Assembly: GCA_025266875.1 (NCBI GenBank)
Contig: JALLLT010000013.1
Coordinates: 124,001 to 188,000, forward strand
DNA: 64,000 bases
Origin: Fennellomyces sp. T-0311
Lineage: Eukaryota > Mucoromycota > Mucoromycetes > Mucorales > Lichtheimiaceae
Reading direction: 5' to 3'
Shown here: positions 52,783 to 63,814 of the stretch, piece by piece
Layout of the letters: each line of letters starts with the position of its first letter
How positions within the stretch are numbered: position 1 is the first letter of the stretch
Made by a program: the position numbers and the translations under genes
The notes under the pieces: generated by a model
Told to the model about the DNA's origin: nothing
Database searches by the model: none
The model's input: the letters and a program-made list of their open reading frames with translations, nothing else

Positions 52783-54387
52783 ATGCCAATGACGCCGCTG
52801 ACCGCCCACTTTGACGTTCATGGATACCCCGAGTGTGACTACCACGTCCAGCTCCAAGTCGGATCCACCAAGGTATGCCCGGTTTCTGATGTCATCCTGG
52901 CGTCACTGACAGTATGGACAGATGAACCTTGTCCTCGACACTGGGTCCTCGAACACAGCTGTGATCTCCGACCAATGCAACAACAGCAACTGCACCTTTG
53001 TGCAGAAGCCATACCTGCCCGTGAATCCAAAAGCTCTTTTAAACAACGTCAGCGCTCGCTATGGAAACGCAAAAACGAGTGCATCGTGGCATGGTTACGC
53101 AACCGGACAACAGGTGCATCTCCATGACAACCAGTCTGTGTTTGCGCGCGTCGACGTGATCACCAGCAGCGACCACTTTTTTGTGCCAGCCTGTCCTCAG
53201 AATCAAGGTCTGTGGGGGCTCGCCTATCCTCAGCTACAAACACGTCCGCATAACCGCCGGTATTTGAATCGCAACCGAACGTCGGAAACCTTATTTGATG
53301 CCGCACGGAAGCAACTACATGTTCCGGATGCCTTTACTTTCCAGCTATGCTCAAAATCAACTGTGGACCCGCTCTCTGCGCATGGGTTGAGCATGGTCCT
53401 TGGACAAGAGCCTAATGGTGTCATGTGTGAACATCGTGCAGGTCATTTTTGGCTGGGCGGATATGCAAGCCCACGCATCCAGTCACCGATCGTGTGGGTT
53501 CCTATGAAACACAGCCGTTATTACGAGGTAGAGATCGATTCGTTCCTTATCAACGGCAAGCCGATTCGGATGCACGACGATCTGAATGTCCCACGAACAA
53601 TCGTCGATACAGGCACCAACGACATTATTCTCAGCACCCAGGTTAGTCCCATTATACCGCGAGAAGCACCAGTGGGGCTTATCAGAGACCGAAAAAGAAC
53701 TTGCACAGGTTTCTGCTTGCATTGTGGAAGAGCAAGTTGATCCGATTTGACCGTTCATATATCTCACCTGAGTATGAACGTGCGTTTTGGCTCGATCACG
53801 CGCAATTGACGATCCCCAGTCGCGCCGTCGTTCTCGATACCAGCACCAATGTATCTGTTTCCTTGAGCGGCCAGGAAATTCCTATTCCCCTTGAGAACCT
53901 TGTCAAGATCCATCCGTTAGACAATCACCACCACCAATCTACGTGGATCAATATCAGTTGGGCAGGGTTGTCGCATGGCGGTGGCACACGGATAACAGGA
54001 ACAATTTTGGGCAATACCCTCATGCGTGGCAAGACGACGATATGGGATCGTGGGGCAGGTAGATTAGGGTTTGCTGAGGTCGATCCATCTGTCTGCTGTC
54101 AAGCATCATCCGCTAGTGATGTCGATACGCTTCTCTCCCCTGCCGCCTTGGAGCCTACCGGATTCAATGACAACGAAATCGGTGCAGGGACATGGTTTGT
54201 TCACGGGTTGTCCTTAACATTCATCGTGCTTGCTTGCATTGGCGGACTTTTACATACGGGATGGATGGTTTGGCACCATTATACTCGGCCGAAAGAAGAA
54301 GAAAACGTGGTACAGCAGACCCCAGTCGTGAAAATAGACTTGCCTATGCCTTGTCATGTAAGCGATGGAGATTTTGAAATAATATAA
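52783..54387 (+). CDS. Membrane-anchored pepsin-type aspartic protease
   Basis: A family A1 endopeptidase. Exons 52783-52872, 52922-53641, 53673-53735 and 53773-54387 give 495 residues, all junctions in phase 0. The two catalytic aspartates lie in MNLVLDTGSSNTAV and TIVDTGTNDII. Other pepsin features are FWLGGYASPRIQSPIVW, YYEVEIDSFLING and GTILGNTLMRGKTTIWD. A hydrophobic segment near the C-terminus (FVHGLSLTFIVLACIGGLLH) followed by a short charged tail gives a type I topology, like BACE-type or yapsin-like anchored proteases. No signal peptide is visible, so a first exon may be missing upstream. Introns 2 and 3 would be only 31 and 37 nt; without them the frame shifts and stops, so either they are real or the gene is damaged. 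Confidence 0.8.
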
Positions 54388-54573
54388 AGCTACTCTGGAA
54401 GCTACGGAACGATTGTGGGAAACCACGGTGAATTCGGGTTGTTCTTTCTTACGAAATTCTCCTAAAGGGTCCTTGAGAAAAATTGCTTTAAGTACAGCCG
54501 GATTATGCTTGCACCTTATTCTTCTTTTCCACAAAAATACCCTCAAACCTGCCAAACAATTTGTACCGTAGAG
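54388..54573. other. Short spacer between protease and dehydrogenase genes
   Basis: Only about 186 bp separate the protease stop codon from the dehydrogenase ATG on the same strand. The spacer must hold the 3' end of one and the promoter of the other. No distinct motif is seen. Confidence 0.4.
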
Positions 54574-55616
54574 ATGACTGTAAGCACTGCCGATAAGAAC
54601 ACGAGCCATGATGCATTCCGCTTGGAAGGAAAGACTTGTGTAGGCAAGTTATTATTGTTTACCATGCAGGAAAGCTTTATTAATGTATATGCAAAAATAA
54701 ACAGTGACAGGGGGTGCACGAGGCATTGGTAATGGTATTGCTCGCGGATTTGCACAGGCAGGCGCGTCCAAGGTTGCTATACTTGATGTTCGCGATGAAA
54801 CAGGATTGGAATCTGCCAAATCATTCTCGGAGGAGTTTCCATCCACAACGTTCAAGTACTATCATTTGGATATTAGCAACTACGACGAGGTATAAGAGGT
54901 TAATATATCTTTGGCCCTCCATCTAACGGTCTCTGATAGGTCCAGAAAGTGTATGAAGAGATCGAGAAGGACCTTGGCCCTATTCATGTCCAAATGAGCA
55001 ACGCGGGTATCGCCGAATACAAGCCGGCATTGGAGCATACACCTGAAACGTGGCACAAGGTGATGCGTGTAAATGTTGATGGCACCTTCTATACCGCACA
55101 AGCTGCCGCACGGTAAAATTCATATAAAAAATGTTCGAGGAACCCTTTTTATTCAAGGGAGCTGTTGTGAATAGGTCAATGGTTAAGCACAAAATACCGG
55201 GATCGATCATTCTTACTGGCTCTATTTCCGCACATGTGATTAATCGACCCGATTCACAGCCAGGTTTGATCCATTACTGCATATCCAAAGGAGCGGTGGT
55301 GCATATGGCCAAAGCCCTGGGTGTGGAATGGGCACAGTACAATATCCGGGTGAATAGTTTGTCGCCTGGTAATATCGTTACACCCATTGCTCCCTCGGAT
55401 CAAAAAAGCTTGGAGTATTTTGCCTACGCGACTCCATTAGCTCGTATGGGAACAGCCGCCGAAATTGCACGACCGGCAGTTTATCTTGCCTCGGATGCGA
55501 GCTCGTTCCAAACATGTACTGATGTTCTTGTCGGTAAGTGATGTTTGCCGTTTATTACTGGATTGGATTTTCTAATACTATTACGTGATATAGATGGAGG
55601 TCTGGTGGCATGGTAG
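54574..55616 (+). CDS. Short-chain dehydrogenase/reductase
   Basis: A classical SDR that would use NAD(P)H on a sugar, polyol or similar carbonyl substrate. Five exons (54574-54643, 54705-54889, 54940-55112, 55175-55533, 55594-55616) give about 269 residues. The cofactor motif CVVTGGARGIGNGIA is created by joining exons 1 and 2 across a GC-AG intron (donor GCAAGT, 54644-54704). Other motifs are DISNYDEV, MSNAGIAE (the usual NNAG altered to SNAG), SIILTGSISAH with the catalytic Ser, and YCISKGAVVHMAKAL with the catalytic Tyr and Lys. RVNSLSPGNIVTP follows, and the C-terminus is DGGLVAW. It is near the mannitol/xylulose reductase group in style, but the substrate cannot be told from sequence. 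Confidence 0.9.
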
Positions 55617-57551
55617 TTTTTGTTATTCTTTCATTAAATGCGTATATAACTCTGAAGTATGCAATACTTTTACTTGGTACATTATATTGACGATAATTGC
55701 AGAACATTTTTTATATGATAAGTGGTACTACGTATTGCAGGAATTTGCATTCAAGTCAGCCGACGTTTTGGCGCTATTACCATAATCATAGTATTTCTAT
55801 GCATTAGGCCGCACAATCTTAGCCTTGTATGTGGTATCTTTCAATGAGAAAGGCTTTCGGACGATAACATCAAATTACGGATGTTGTTTTATTGTGAAAG
55901 TTATCCTCCATTATACTGATGATGAGTCGGGGCGGAGAAGACAAATGCTTTATGTAGTAGTTCTAAACATCCATGTTATCACGAGCTTCATATGATCTTA
56001 CCATATTGTCGAAGAGACCGAAGATCTGAGATGAAGCTAACGGAGCTGCTTGACATGATCGGTAAAGCCGGACCAAGGTTGGATATAAGAGCAAATAGGG
56101 CAATTGATAGCTGTACGGCTGTTGCTATCTTAATAACAGTGGACATAATCAAGGACTACGGGACAACATGTAATTATGGATGATGGTATGTTGAGGATAT
56201 GATATTGTGGGCGTTTCTCTTTGGGTATGTAGTGTACTTTCATGGCAAATTTTTAGGTAGCTGTACAATCTATATCATAAATTGTTTCTTCTTTTGGGGA
56301 TTACTATGTATGTCGATTGCCGACCAGAAACAGAACCCCACCTCTTCTCCCTCTCTCTGCGAGAGAGAGGCCGTTTCCATCAAGATCACTGAATCTGAAG
56401 GCTCGTTTTGAAGGTCAAACCCTCACTTACATAAAAGATTACTATCAGATAATGATGTATGTGATGTTTATCATTCTATCAACCTGTGGACGCATATTAT
56501 ACATATATCGAAGACCATCGCTGAGCTTCCTTTATTGATAGATCTAGATCGATCACTGACTATATCTAAATTGATACGCATAGGGTCAAAGCAATAACCT
56601 TGGCTCATCAAAAGCCACCCTTGTTTTGCACTTTATCTAACTAGCTTTGAATAGTATTATATAGCCAGTAATGCTCATTTTACCATGTTGATGACTTTTG
56701 TTCGTGATGGTGATGGGGAATTTTCAGCTGAAAATGCGCTTAATAATCTCATCTGTATGCTCATACGTGTATAAAATCATCACCACCATTTAAAATACGC
56801 GGTTTGTAATTTAAGTTACGTACTAGTATAAAGCCTATTGCTTCGATTATGTAATAAGGGATCGCCGCTTTTTTTCCGCCTGGGTACCACATAGTTGCCG
56901 CCTGGGTACCGTTTGGCTAGCGCACGGTTTCCGCATTTTTGCCTTCTTGGTGGGTGTCCCAGACTAGGTCCATTCTGATAAAAAATTAAAGATGGTCGAA
57001 CGCATATAAAGTAATGGCCGAATTGGTTAATGTACATACAAAATGTGATGACTAATAGTTACATTGTATTACGCTATTGTAACAAGAAAGTGTCTATGAT
57101 AATAAGGATCCGTGTAAATAATGGTCCACAATAGGTGTTAAAGTAGAAGACTTTGATAAGTGAGTTAACTAAATCAAGAAAGAAACTATACTCGAGGTTT
57201 CGACGTAGTATTTCAATACTTCGTAATTCGTGGTTCATTGTAATAGTGTTGCTGTTTAATTATAGAAGAAATTGTTGGTAGTTGAGTGGTAAAAGGTGGT
57301 TCTGGTTGCGATGATTTCTGGCGCTAAGTTTAAAATGATCTGTGTTTAACGTTCTTCTACAGTATGACACCTTGACTGACGCATCAACGGATCGACATAT
57401 TTCAGCTAACAATATTGAGATGAGGCCGCAAACGTTCTCAAGCTTGTAACGACCGACTATTCAAGTGATCCTCCTGGTGCTTCTTTATATCAAGCAAGGC
57501 TCACGAACAAAGAATGGCCTAAATATATATCGATGTCTTCGAAGAGCAAAT

Positions 57552-58287
57552 TCAGTGGAAGGCCGTATATACCCTTCGGAATGTAATCCGGAAATTGGGT
57601 GCGTTCAACCCAAGTCCACTCTTTGCCTGCAACTTGACAAGAGAATGCAAAACACGGCCCGGTTTGAAGGTAATCCTACATTGCCTATTTCCAAATAGGT
57701 GCGCATATTGATTGATGTATGCATCTATTACTTCTAGCGGGAAATTTGGAATCGTACAAGCAAATCGTACAGATAGCATTATGACTTTTGGTTGAAAAGC
57801 AATATACAGTTAATCTGCCAATTTTTGGAGCACCAAGCTTTTTGACGTTGTCGGGCAAGTGAAGTTCCTTTAGAACGTGAAGCGTGTTATTAGCTATACT
57901 CCAAGGTAGGGATAAAATAGCTTACCTGTCTGCAGTGATCCTGAGGTCCGTACAAAAATGTTGCATTGAGTACTTCCCAAACCATGACAGCAAAGTCGAT
58001 GTCGGACAGACGAAGTATCAGCTAACGCTGAATTCTGGTAGGCACAGAAAGTACTATTTATTGCATGCAACCGTCATAAATCATATTGTATTGGCAAATC
58101 AAAAGGACCCAACGACTTTTGTCATAATCATGAAATGCAGGGAATTCTCTTGTTCATGGATCGCTTCATATTTACCACGCATGTCTTGGACACTTTGCGG
58201 AAGTTCCGGTAAATCAATACTGCTAATATAACCACAGACCATAACCAGATTATCACGAAACCCATTCTCCCAGCCACTATCATCCAT
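57552..58287 (-). pseudogene. Unrecognised coding relics
   Basis: Several minus-strand stretches read as protein. One is an ATG-initiated 62-codon frame (58287-58099, MDDSGWENGFRDNLVMVCG). Next is an open block at about 58030-57925 containing SDIDFAVMVWEVLNATF that ends at a good donor (CAG, GTAAGC). A third open stretch lies at 57779-57552 (TIPNFPLEVIDAYINQY). The frames do not join simply. It could be a decayed gene or one with introns misread here. The SDIDFAVMVW block vaguely recalls the SETAYCHLAIW block of the 5.7-kb gene, too weak to rely on. Confidence 0.25.
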
Positions 58288-58367
58288 GCTGAGTGTGAAG
58301 CTGTGGATTGAGCTGTTAGCCTTGGTTTGCTCTTGATTTACAATAATGCACAGCCAAATTACAACTG

Positions 58368-58518
58368 TACAGTGAACCCTCGCTTTTTCCTCCTCCGTTT
58401 TTTCCTCACGCTCCCGTTTTCCCTTGGTCTGACCGTACTAATCGCTCGACGGTATATTCACTTTATCTTGGCTTTTAGTATTCCATCCGCCTAGGAAAAA
58501 AAGCGGAGGGCCACTGTA
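58368..58518. mobile_element. MITE-like element with Tc1/mariner-type ends
   Basis: The left end reads TACAGTGAACCCTCGCTTTT. The right end, read on the opposite strand, starts TACAGTGGCCCTCCGCTTTT, so about 18 of 20 bases pair once a one-base shift is allowed. Each end starts with TA, as for a Tc1/mariner target duplication. The internal 110 bp has no coding capacity. This fits a non-autonomous element of about 150 bp. No matching transposase gene is seen in the window. Confidence 0.6.
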
Positions 58519-58605
58519 GTACAGTTAACCAAGCCGAACGTACATGTGAGAAACTATTTTACATACCATATGAAAAAAGATATGACCTTTATGATAACTA
58601 AATAA

Positions 58606-59802
58606 TTACAAAAACGAGCTGCTTCCGGAACCAAATCGACCACCCAACTCTCGTGCCTTTTTCAACATGTCATCCTTTCTCCGTCTATCCATAGGTCTTG
58701 GTGCATTCAACAAGTCCTTTTCTCGATCAAATGGTCGACTCTTCACATCCTCCACTTCTTTCCTGTTTTTCTTTGCTTGTTCCTTATGCAACTCCATCAA
58801 TGACTTGGGTCGCTCCTTCATCTAGATTTCATCAGCAATTAAAAGCATGTTCCATGTGCCCCCTTTTTTTTAAAAAAAACTTGCAGCTTACATTGTGATA
58901 TTGAATATTTTGTCGAAGTTCTTCTTCATGGCGCGAATACTTGGGCGGTGGAAGTGGCTGATCTTCGGTTTGTTTCCGCTTATCCTTTCGTTTCCGATCC
59001 CTGTCTGCAGGTGTATCTGTCCAAACACTGCGATCACGTTCCTTTTCCGTCAAGTTGCTAGGATTGAAACTTCGAGATCGTGATGAATCAGCTAATTCAA
59101 AAACTTAGTTTCCATGACAATCTGGTTGCTTATGTAACATATTTTACCGTTGCGTAGATAATCCACTTCAGGTGGCACCAACATCCATTCATCACGCTCA
59201 ATCTTTTGTTTGCCTGCACCTGCTTTTTCCTGTACACAGATGTCAATAATGCTTTCCATTTTTTCAATACGAAACTTACCGCATCCATTGCTTCCTTGCT
59301 CTTCCTTGCCCGTTCCTCGATATCCGCGATCGCTGATCTTACCGAGTCCTAGCAACAGTAAGTCTCAGTATATCTTTGACAAAAGAGAAAAGGAAAAACC
59401 AACCTGCTCTGGATTGTAATCTGTGGGCAAGACCGGTCCAACCACATCATCCTCTTCTTCTTCGTAGGGTCTCGGCATGGAAGGACCAACAGGTGCGCGT
59501 CGTCGTCTTGGGCCTCCGGCACTTTCACGTTCTTTCTGCTTTCTTCGTTCTTCGAGAAGATCAGGAGGTAGCGCAGGTGCGAATGCATCCGGATCGTCGC
59601 TGTCATCATGGGTTGGCGGCTCTTCTTGTTGCTGTGGTGGTATGGCTGGGCCAACGAAGGCTGTCTCTTCTTGTTGAGATCGCTCTTGTCTTCGCTTCGC
59701 CAATAATTCAGGAGGAATGGCCGGACCAGCAACACTGTCTTCTTCCGATCGTTCGGTCTGTTTCTTTTCCAACAGCTTCTTTGGTATCTCTGGACCAATC
59801 AT
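58606..59802 (-). CDS. GPALPP1: GPALPP-motif protein (GPALPP1/DUF3752 family)
   Basis: A probably nuclear, largely disordered protein. The first exon (59802-59404) holds repeated G-P-x-[IL]-P-x motifs: MIGPEIPKKLL, VAGPAIPPELL, FVGPAIPPQ, FAPALPPDLL, PVGPSMP and VVGPVLP. The following exons encode SVRSAIADIEERARKSKEAM (59348-59280), a block with RDEWMLVPPEV, a basic block with FNPSNLTEKERDRSVWTDTP, and the last exon, from SLMELHKEQAKKNRKE to RRRKDDMLKKARELGGRFG before the stop at 58606. This order, with WMLVPPE and WTDTP, is the DUF3752 domain of the family. The function is not known; splicing or chromatin roles are only suggestions. The start faces the ZZ/EF-hand gene at a distance of 125 bp. 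Confidence 0.88.
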
Positions 59803-59927
59803 GACTCAAGAATACAAGAAGGAAAAAAAGGAGCGCAAGAAGGCTGTGACGGCATTGAAATTGCATTAAATCAACTTCCTTGTCCGTTAAGCAGCGGTTT
59901 TTATTTTCCTTCTTTTCAAACAGTGCA
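59803..59927. promoter_or_regulatory. 125-bp shared promoter of GPALPP1 and the ZZ/EF-hand gene
   Basis: The ATGs of two divergent genes are 125 bp apart. The interval contains pyrimidine runs on the plus strand before 59928 (TTTTTATTTTCCTTCTTTTC) and purine-rich sequence (GAAGGAAAAAAAGGAGC) on the other side, which is the mirror image for the minus gene. Confidence 0.5.
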
Positions 59928-61695
59928 ATGGCACCACAGATTCCACCAGTTCTGCTGGTTGCATCCGGGGCATTAACCGGCCTGGTTGCACTTTATACAA
60001 TATCGCGTATAAGCGATCGATATACGACGAATGCAACACAACCATCAGCAAGTATACCGAACGGACCATCCACCACTGAACCAAGACGATCCACACGGTT
60101 ACGTCGGTCACGCCATATTCGACGTCGAAGAGCACGATCGGCGCATCCGGAAGACAGTGTGCCATTGCTCCAAGTGCCGTTATCGGAATCAGAAGAAGAC
60201 GTAGCGGTGTGGAGTGACGACGACAACAAAAACCTATTGAATGTAATCTATGCTATTTCTGAAACACAGGCACGGAAAGGTAGGCTGGACTGTGCTGCTT
60301 CATAATGCGATAAACTGACGGCTCTCGTACAGAAGGATATATCCACCGTATGTAAGATTAGCAGAGTGTGTGTGTGTAGGCGGGCCCAATAAGAAGGTAT
60401 GTTGATAGGAATTTGTAGGTGGGATCACTTGCAACAAGTGCAATGTGACGCCGGTGCGTGGCACCCGATACAAGTGCGCAAACTGTGTCGATTTCGATTT
60501 ATGCGAAATGTGTGAGGCGTCCAACACCCACCTGCCGACACACGTCTTTCTCAAGATCCGGATACCCATCCCGCCCTTGGCCAATCCCCGCAGCGCTCTC
60601 TTGCCGGCATTCTATCCGGGCAACGACGAGAACGGCCGGTGGACGCTATCCACAGAGCTGATCCGCGAACTGCAGGAAAAGACACACTGTAAGCGTTACG
60701 GCGGCACGTCTCGCTTTTGGATGGCTGCTAACCCGTTTCTTTAGTTGATCAGCTGGAGCTGGAGGCACTCTTTGACCAGTTCAAGTCGCTCGCAACCGTA
60801 GAGAAGAACGACCACCACGAAGCCGGCATCAACAACGAAACGTTCGAACAGTGCCTGGGTCCGTTGGGCCTGGAGAAAAACCTGATCACCGAACGGATAT
60901 TTGCGTTCTTCGATCAGGACCGAGATGGCGTGATCAGCTTCTCGGAGCTGGTGGGTGGATTGAGTGTGCTGTGCAAAGGCAACCTGGATGAAAAGATCGA
61001 ATGTAAGTTTGGTGTCTGCCCGTCTGTGCAAGTCAAACTAAAGCTGAAACCATGCAGATGCCTTCAAAGGATACGATTTGGACGAAGACGGTTACATATC
61101 ACGCGACGAACTGTATCGCATGTTCAAATCATACTTTTATCTTTCGATGGAGCTCGTCCGTGACGTCGTCAGCGCCATGGAGGATGAAATGATGGATAAT
61201 TTCGAGTTTTCGGCATCGCAGCCTGTCAGTGCAGCCTTCAACGTCGCCATCCCATCATTACCGTCATCAAGCGAAGAAAGCAGCGAAGAAGAGGACGATC
61301 AAACACGCGAACGACGGAGACGCCGACGCTATCCCAACAAAGAACACTACTTTCAGCAGCAGTACGAAGAGCAAGAGCAGCCCGATTATCTCAGGGAAGA
61401 GCCGTCATTCGAGTTTGATCGATCCCTCCGAAAGAACAAGCAGCGGTTTCGCCAAGAAGAACACGAAGACGACGAAGACGTGGTTGGCCCATCGTCACCG
61501 AAACGGACGTGGGAGGAAAAGTTCCCGATCATGGAAACCATGTCGCAGGACGCAATAAATGAGATGGTGGATAAGACGTTCAAAAACATTGACGCCAAGC
61601 GGGAAGGATACATCAGCCTCGAAGAATTCCGGCATTGCGTGCAGACAGACTCAAGCATTGTCAGCTGGTTCGAGTCGTTGGGTACTGTATTTTAG
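59928..61695 (+). CDS. ZZ zinc-finger and EF-hand protein with N-terminal membrane segment
   Basis: Five exons (59928-60279, 60333-60347, 60419-60688, 60745-61002, 61058-61695) give 510 residues. A hydrophobic N-terminus (VLLVASGALTGLVALYTI) could be a membrane anchor. An Arg-rich and acidic stretch precedes a ZZ finger: HRGITCNKCNVTPVRGTRYKC, CVDFDLCEMCE. EF-hands follow: DQDRDGVISFSEL, DLDEDGYISRDEL and a weaker one (IDAKREGYISLEEF) after a long charged linker. The domain order suggests a Ca2+-responsive adaptor. A 15-nt microexon (60333-60347) supplies five codons, ending at the His-Arg that start the ZZ motif. The start at 59928 is the first ATG. The cellular location is not established. 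Confidence 0.85.
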
Positions 61696-61744
61696 ATATT
61701 TTGGCCGTTTGTTATAATATACACTCGGATAATACACTTTTTTT

Positions 61745-63227
61745 TTATTGCTTCTTGACGCCCTTTCCATTCTCGTCTACGTCAACACTCTCTGCCACGT
61801 CTGCGTAGATATCAAAACGTCGTTGATCGTACAGTGGAATGCTACTTCGGATCGACTGCACTTCTTGGGGATCTGCATTGATGAAAGCTAATGAGGATGG
61901 AAGCTTCGAATATTAGGGACAGACTTACCAATATCCGCATAAATGATGGTCTCCTTTTCATCACACGTTGCGATGACCGCTCCCCTAATAACAACGAATA
62001 AGCAACCTGGCCGTTCAATTCATCCGGGAAGGCTTACTTAGGATCCACCACGGTCGAATGACCCCAGGCGTGGTACGATGCAGTCATGTCACGAGCAGGT
62101 GAGCACGCAGCCACGTATATTTGGTTATCCATGGCTCTGCAGTTTCGTCAAATTAAGACATTATTTCCTGTTACGACTCCCTTCATTACCTTGCGCGCTG
62201 CAATAACTCCCAATGCATGGGGCCTGTCGTCATGTTGAAGGCGCCGGGGTACAGCATCGCCACGCAACCCTTACGCGCTGCGACCATCGCCATTTCCGGA
62301 AATCTAATCACCCTGTTATTACACTGCGTTTCCCAATTAAATTGCACTTACCGAATATCATAACAGATACCCACACCAATCTTGCCGTACTCTAGTTTTT
62401 AGTGAATACATCAGCACTGTGCTTTCATTGCAAAAGTTGTTGCGACATACTGGTGTCAACATGCGTCAATGAGTTGCCAGGTGACAGGGTCTCGCTTTCC
62501 TAAAGCATATGCATGAATTTCGCGTCATTGATCACAAATACAAAGAGAACACTTACGATGAAACGAATTTTGCCAGGCACATCGATATCAAACAAGTGAA
62601 CTTTGCGATGCGTCGCAATCATCTTGCCTACACGCCCGATTAGCACACAGAGTTCGCTTGCATTGACAAGGACATCGGTTACCCGTTGGATCGTACACGG
62701 TCAACGTGTTGTATAGCTTATCCTCATCCTTCTCATCGCGTTCCGGGATCGATCCACCAAAGAGATAGACGCCCGCTTCCTTTGTCTCTTCGTTACTATG
62801 CAGGACAACATTTTTTCCCGTTTTATTACCTTGGCAACACTTGAAAGCATTTCAACTGAGGGACTTGCCGATAAGCGCTCAGCATACTCGGGAAAGTAAT
62901 TCGTGCCATAAGGTGAATTGAAACATTCCTAGCAATGGAGTAAGTAAGAATTTCGGAAACCATTTAAAAACTTGATCGAGGAGACGTTACAGGAAGAACA
63001 ACCACGTTGGCACCATTGTTGGCAGCTTGCAGGACTTGAGACCGAGCTTTTGCAAGGTTGGCCTGTTTATCGGCCGAACCTCCGAGTTGAATCAAGGCAA
63101 GCTTGAATTTGGAAGCAGGAGCAAGCACCGATTGTGTCATTGAATGAGTTTGGATACCACGTATAAAAGTATGACCAAGTTTCGATAGAAGCATCAAAAA
63201 ACAGTGAGCACCCGAAGCTTCGGGCAT
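61745..63227 (-). CDS. NIT2: Omega-amidase NIT2 (nitrilase superfamily)
   Basis: Hydrolyses alpha-ketoglutaramate and alpha-ketosuccinamate, the products of glutamine and asparagine transamination. At least eight exons can be traced. The catalytic triad is present: Glu in [13 protein letters not shown], Lys in [10 protein letters not shown] and Cys in [12 protein letters not shown]. Other family features are [16 protein letters not shown] at the start, [14 protein letters not shown], and [10 protein letters not shown] near the end. The stop at 61745-61747 follows a Lys-rich tail. The first ATG (63227) adds a 29-residue extension ([15 protein letters not shown]) before MTQSVLAP that could be a mitochondrial presequence, so two products from two starts are possible. 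It is divergent from UBC13. Confidence 0.9.
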
Positions 63228-63814
63228 TCAATGCAAAAAGATAGAAACGCTGCTATTTCGCACGCACGCGCGTCAAACACTGACACTGTGACTCAGCCTT
63301 ATGAAAGGTTGTTGAAAGAAGAGCCTTCTGCACATTTGTATTAATAAGCTAGTCGGTTGCGGCGCAACTGATGGTGTCTGACTTGTGAATATCGATAGAG
63401 ATCACCCGATGATGAATGTGCTAGAACCATCTATACGTAGAATAGTAGATGATTCATTGTCGTTGCTTCTTAACGCGCTTGATCAAGTAGGACACGCCAT
63501 TGCTGATGTCGGGTCGACTATCAGGGTGGAAAGCGGCGTGTGTGTGGGTGCCCAAGGATGACGGTCTCACAGTGGCACATGACAACTACTGCGCACGATG
63601 CCTCGATAGATAGTGCTATGTCGAGCAGTATGTGTTCCAGCTTTCAAGCGTATGATTCCGGCCCATTGTTCTAGCCAATAATGAAGAAAGATGGTCAACA
63701 TGGCACATATAAAAGGAAGCAAAAATCTGGCTTGAAGGTTGGAGGTCAATTCTTCAATAGTCACGAACGGAACTCCTTTTACGTTCGTCTGTAACCCAAC
63801 TTGTCCATCCACCA
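63228..63814. other. Intergenic region between NIT2 and UBC13
   Basis: About 590 bp between two divergent genes, holding both promoters. An 82-codon minus-strand frame (63815-63567) overlaps the UBC13 start and seems fortuitous. No other feature is seen. Confidence 0.4.

Larger units (their letters stand above)
55617..58605. other. Intergenic region with transposon-like remnants
   Basis: This 3-kb AT-rich gap contains a MITE-like element (58368-58518), coding relics on the minus strand at about 57550-58290, and two copies of a 13-bp sequence CCGCCTGGGTACC (56876-56888 and 56898-56910) that look like a fragment of a repeat end. A 63-codon plus-strand frame (55992-56183) is unrecognised. No intact gene is supported. 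Confidence 0.4.
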
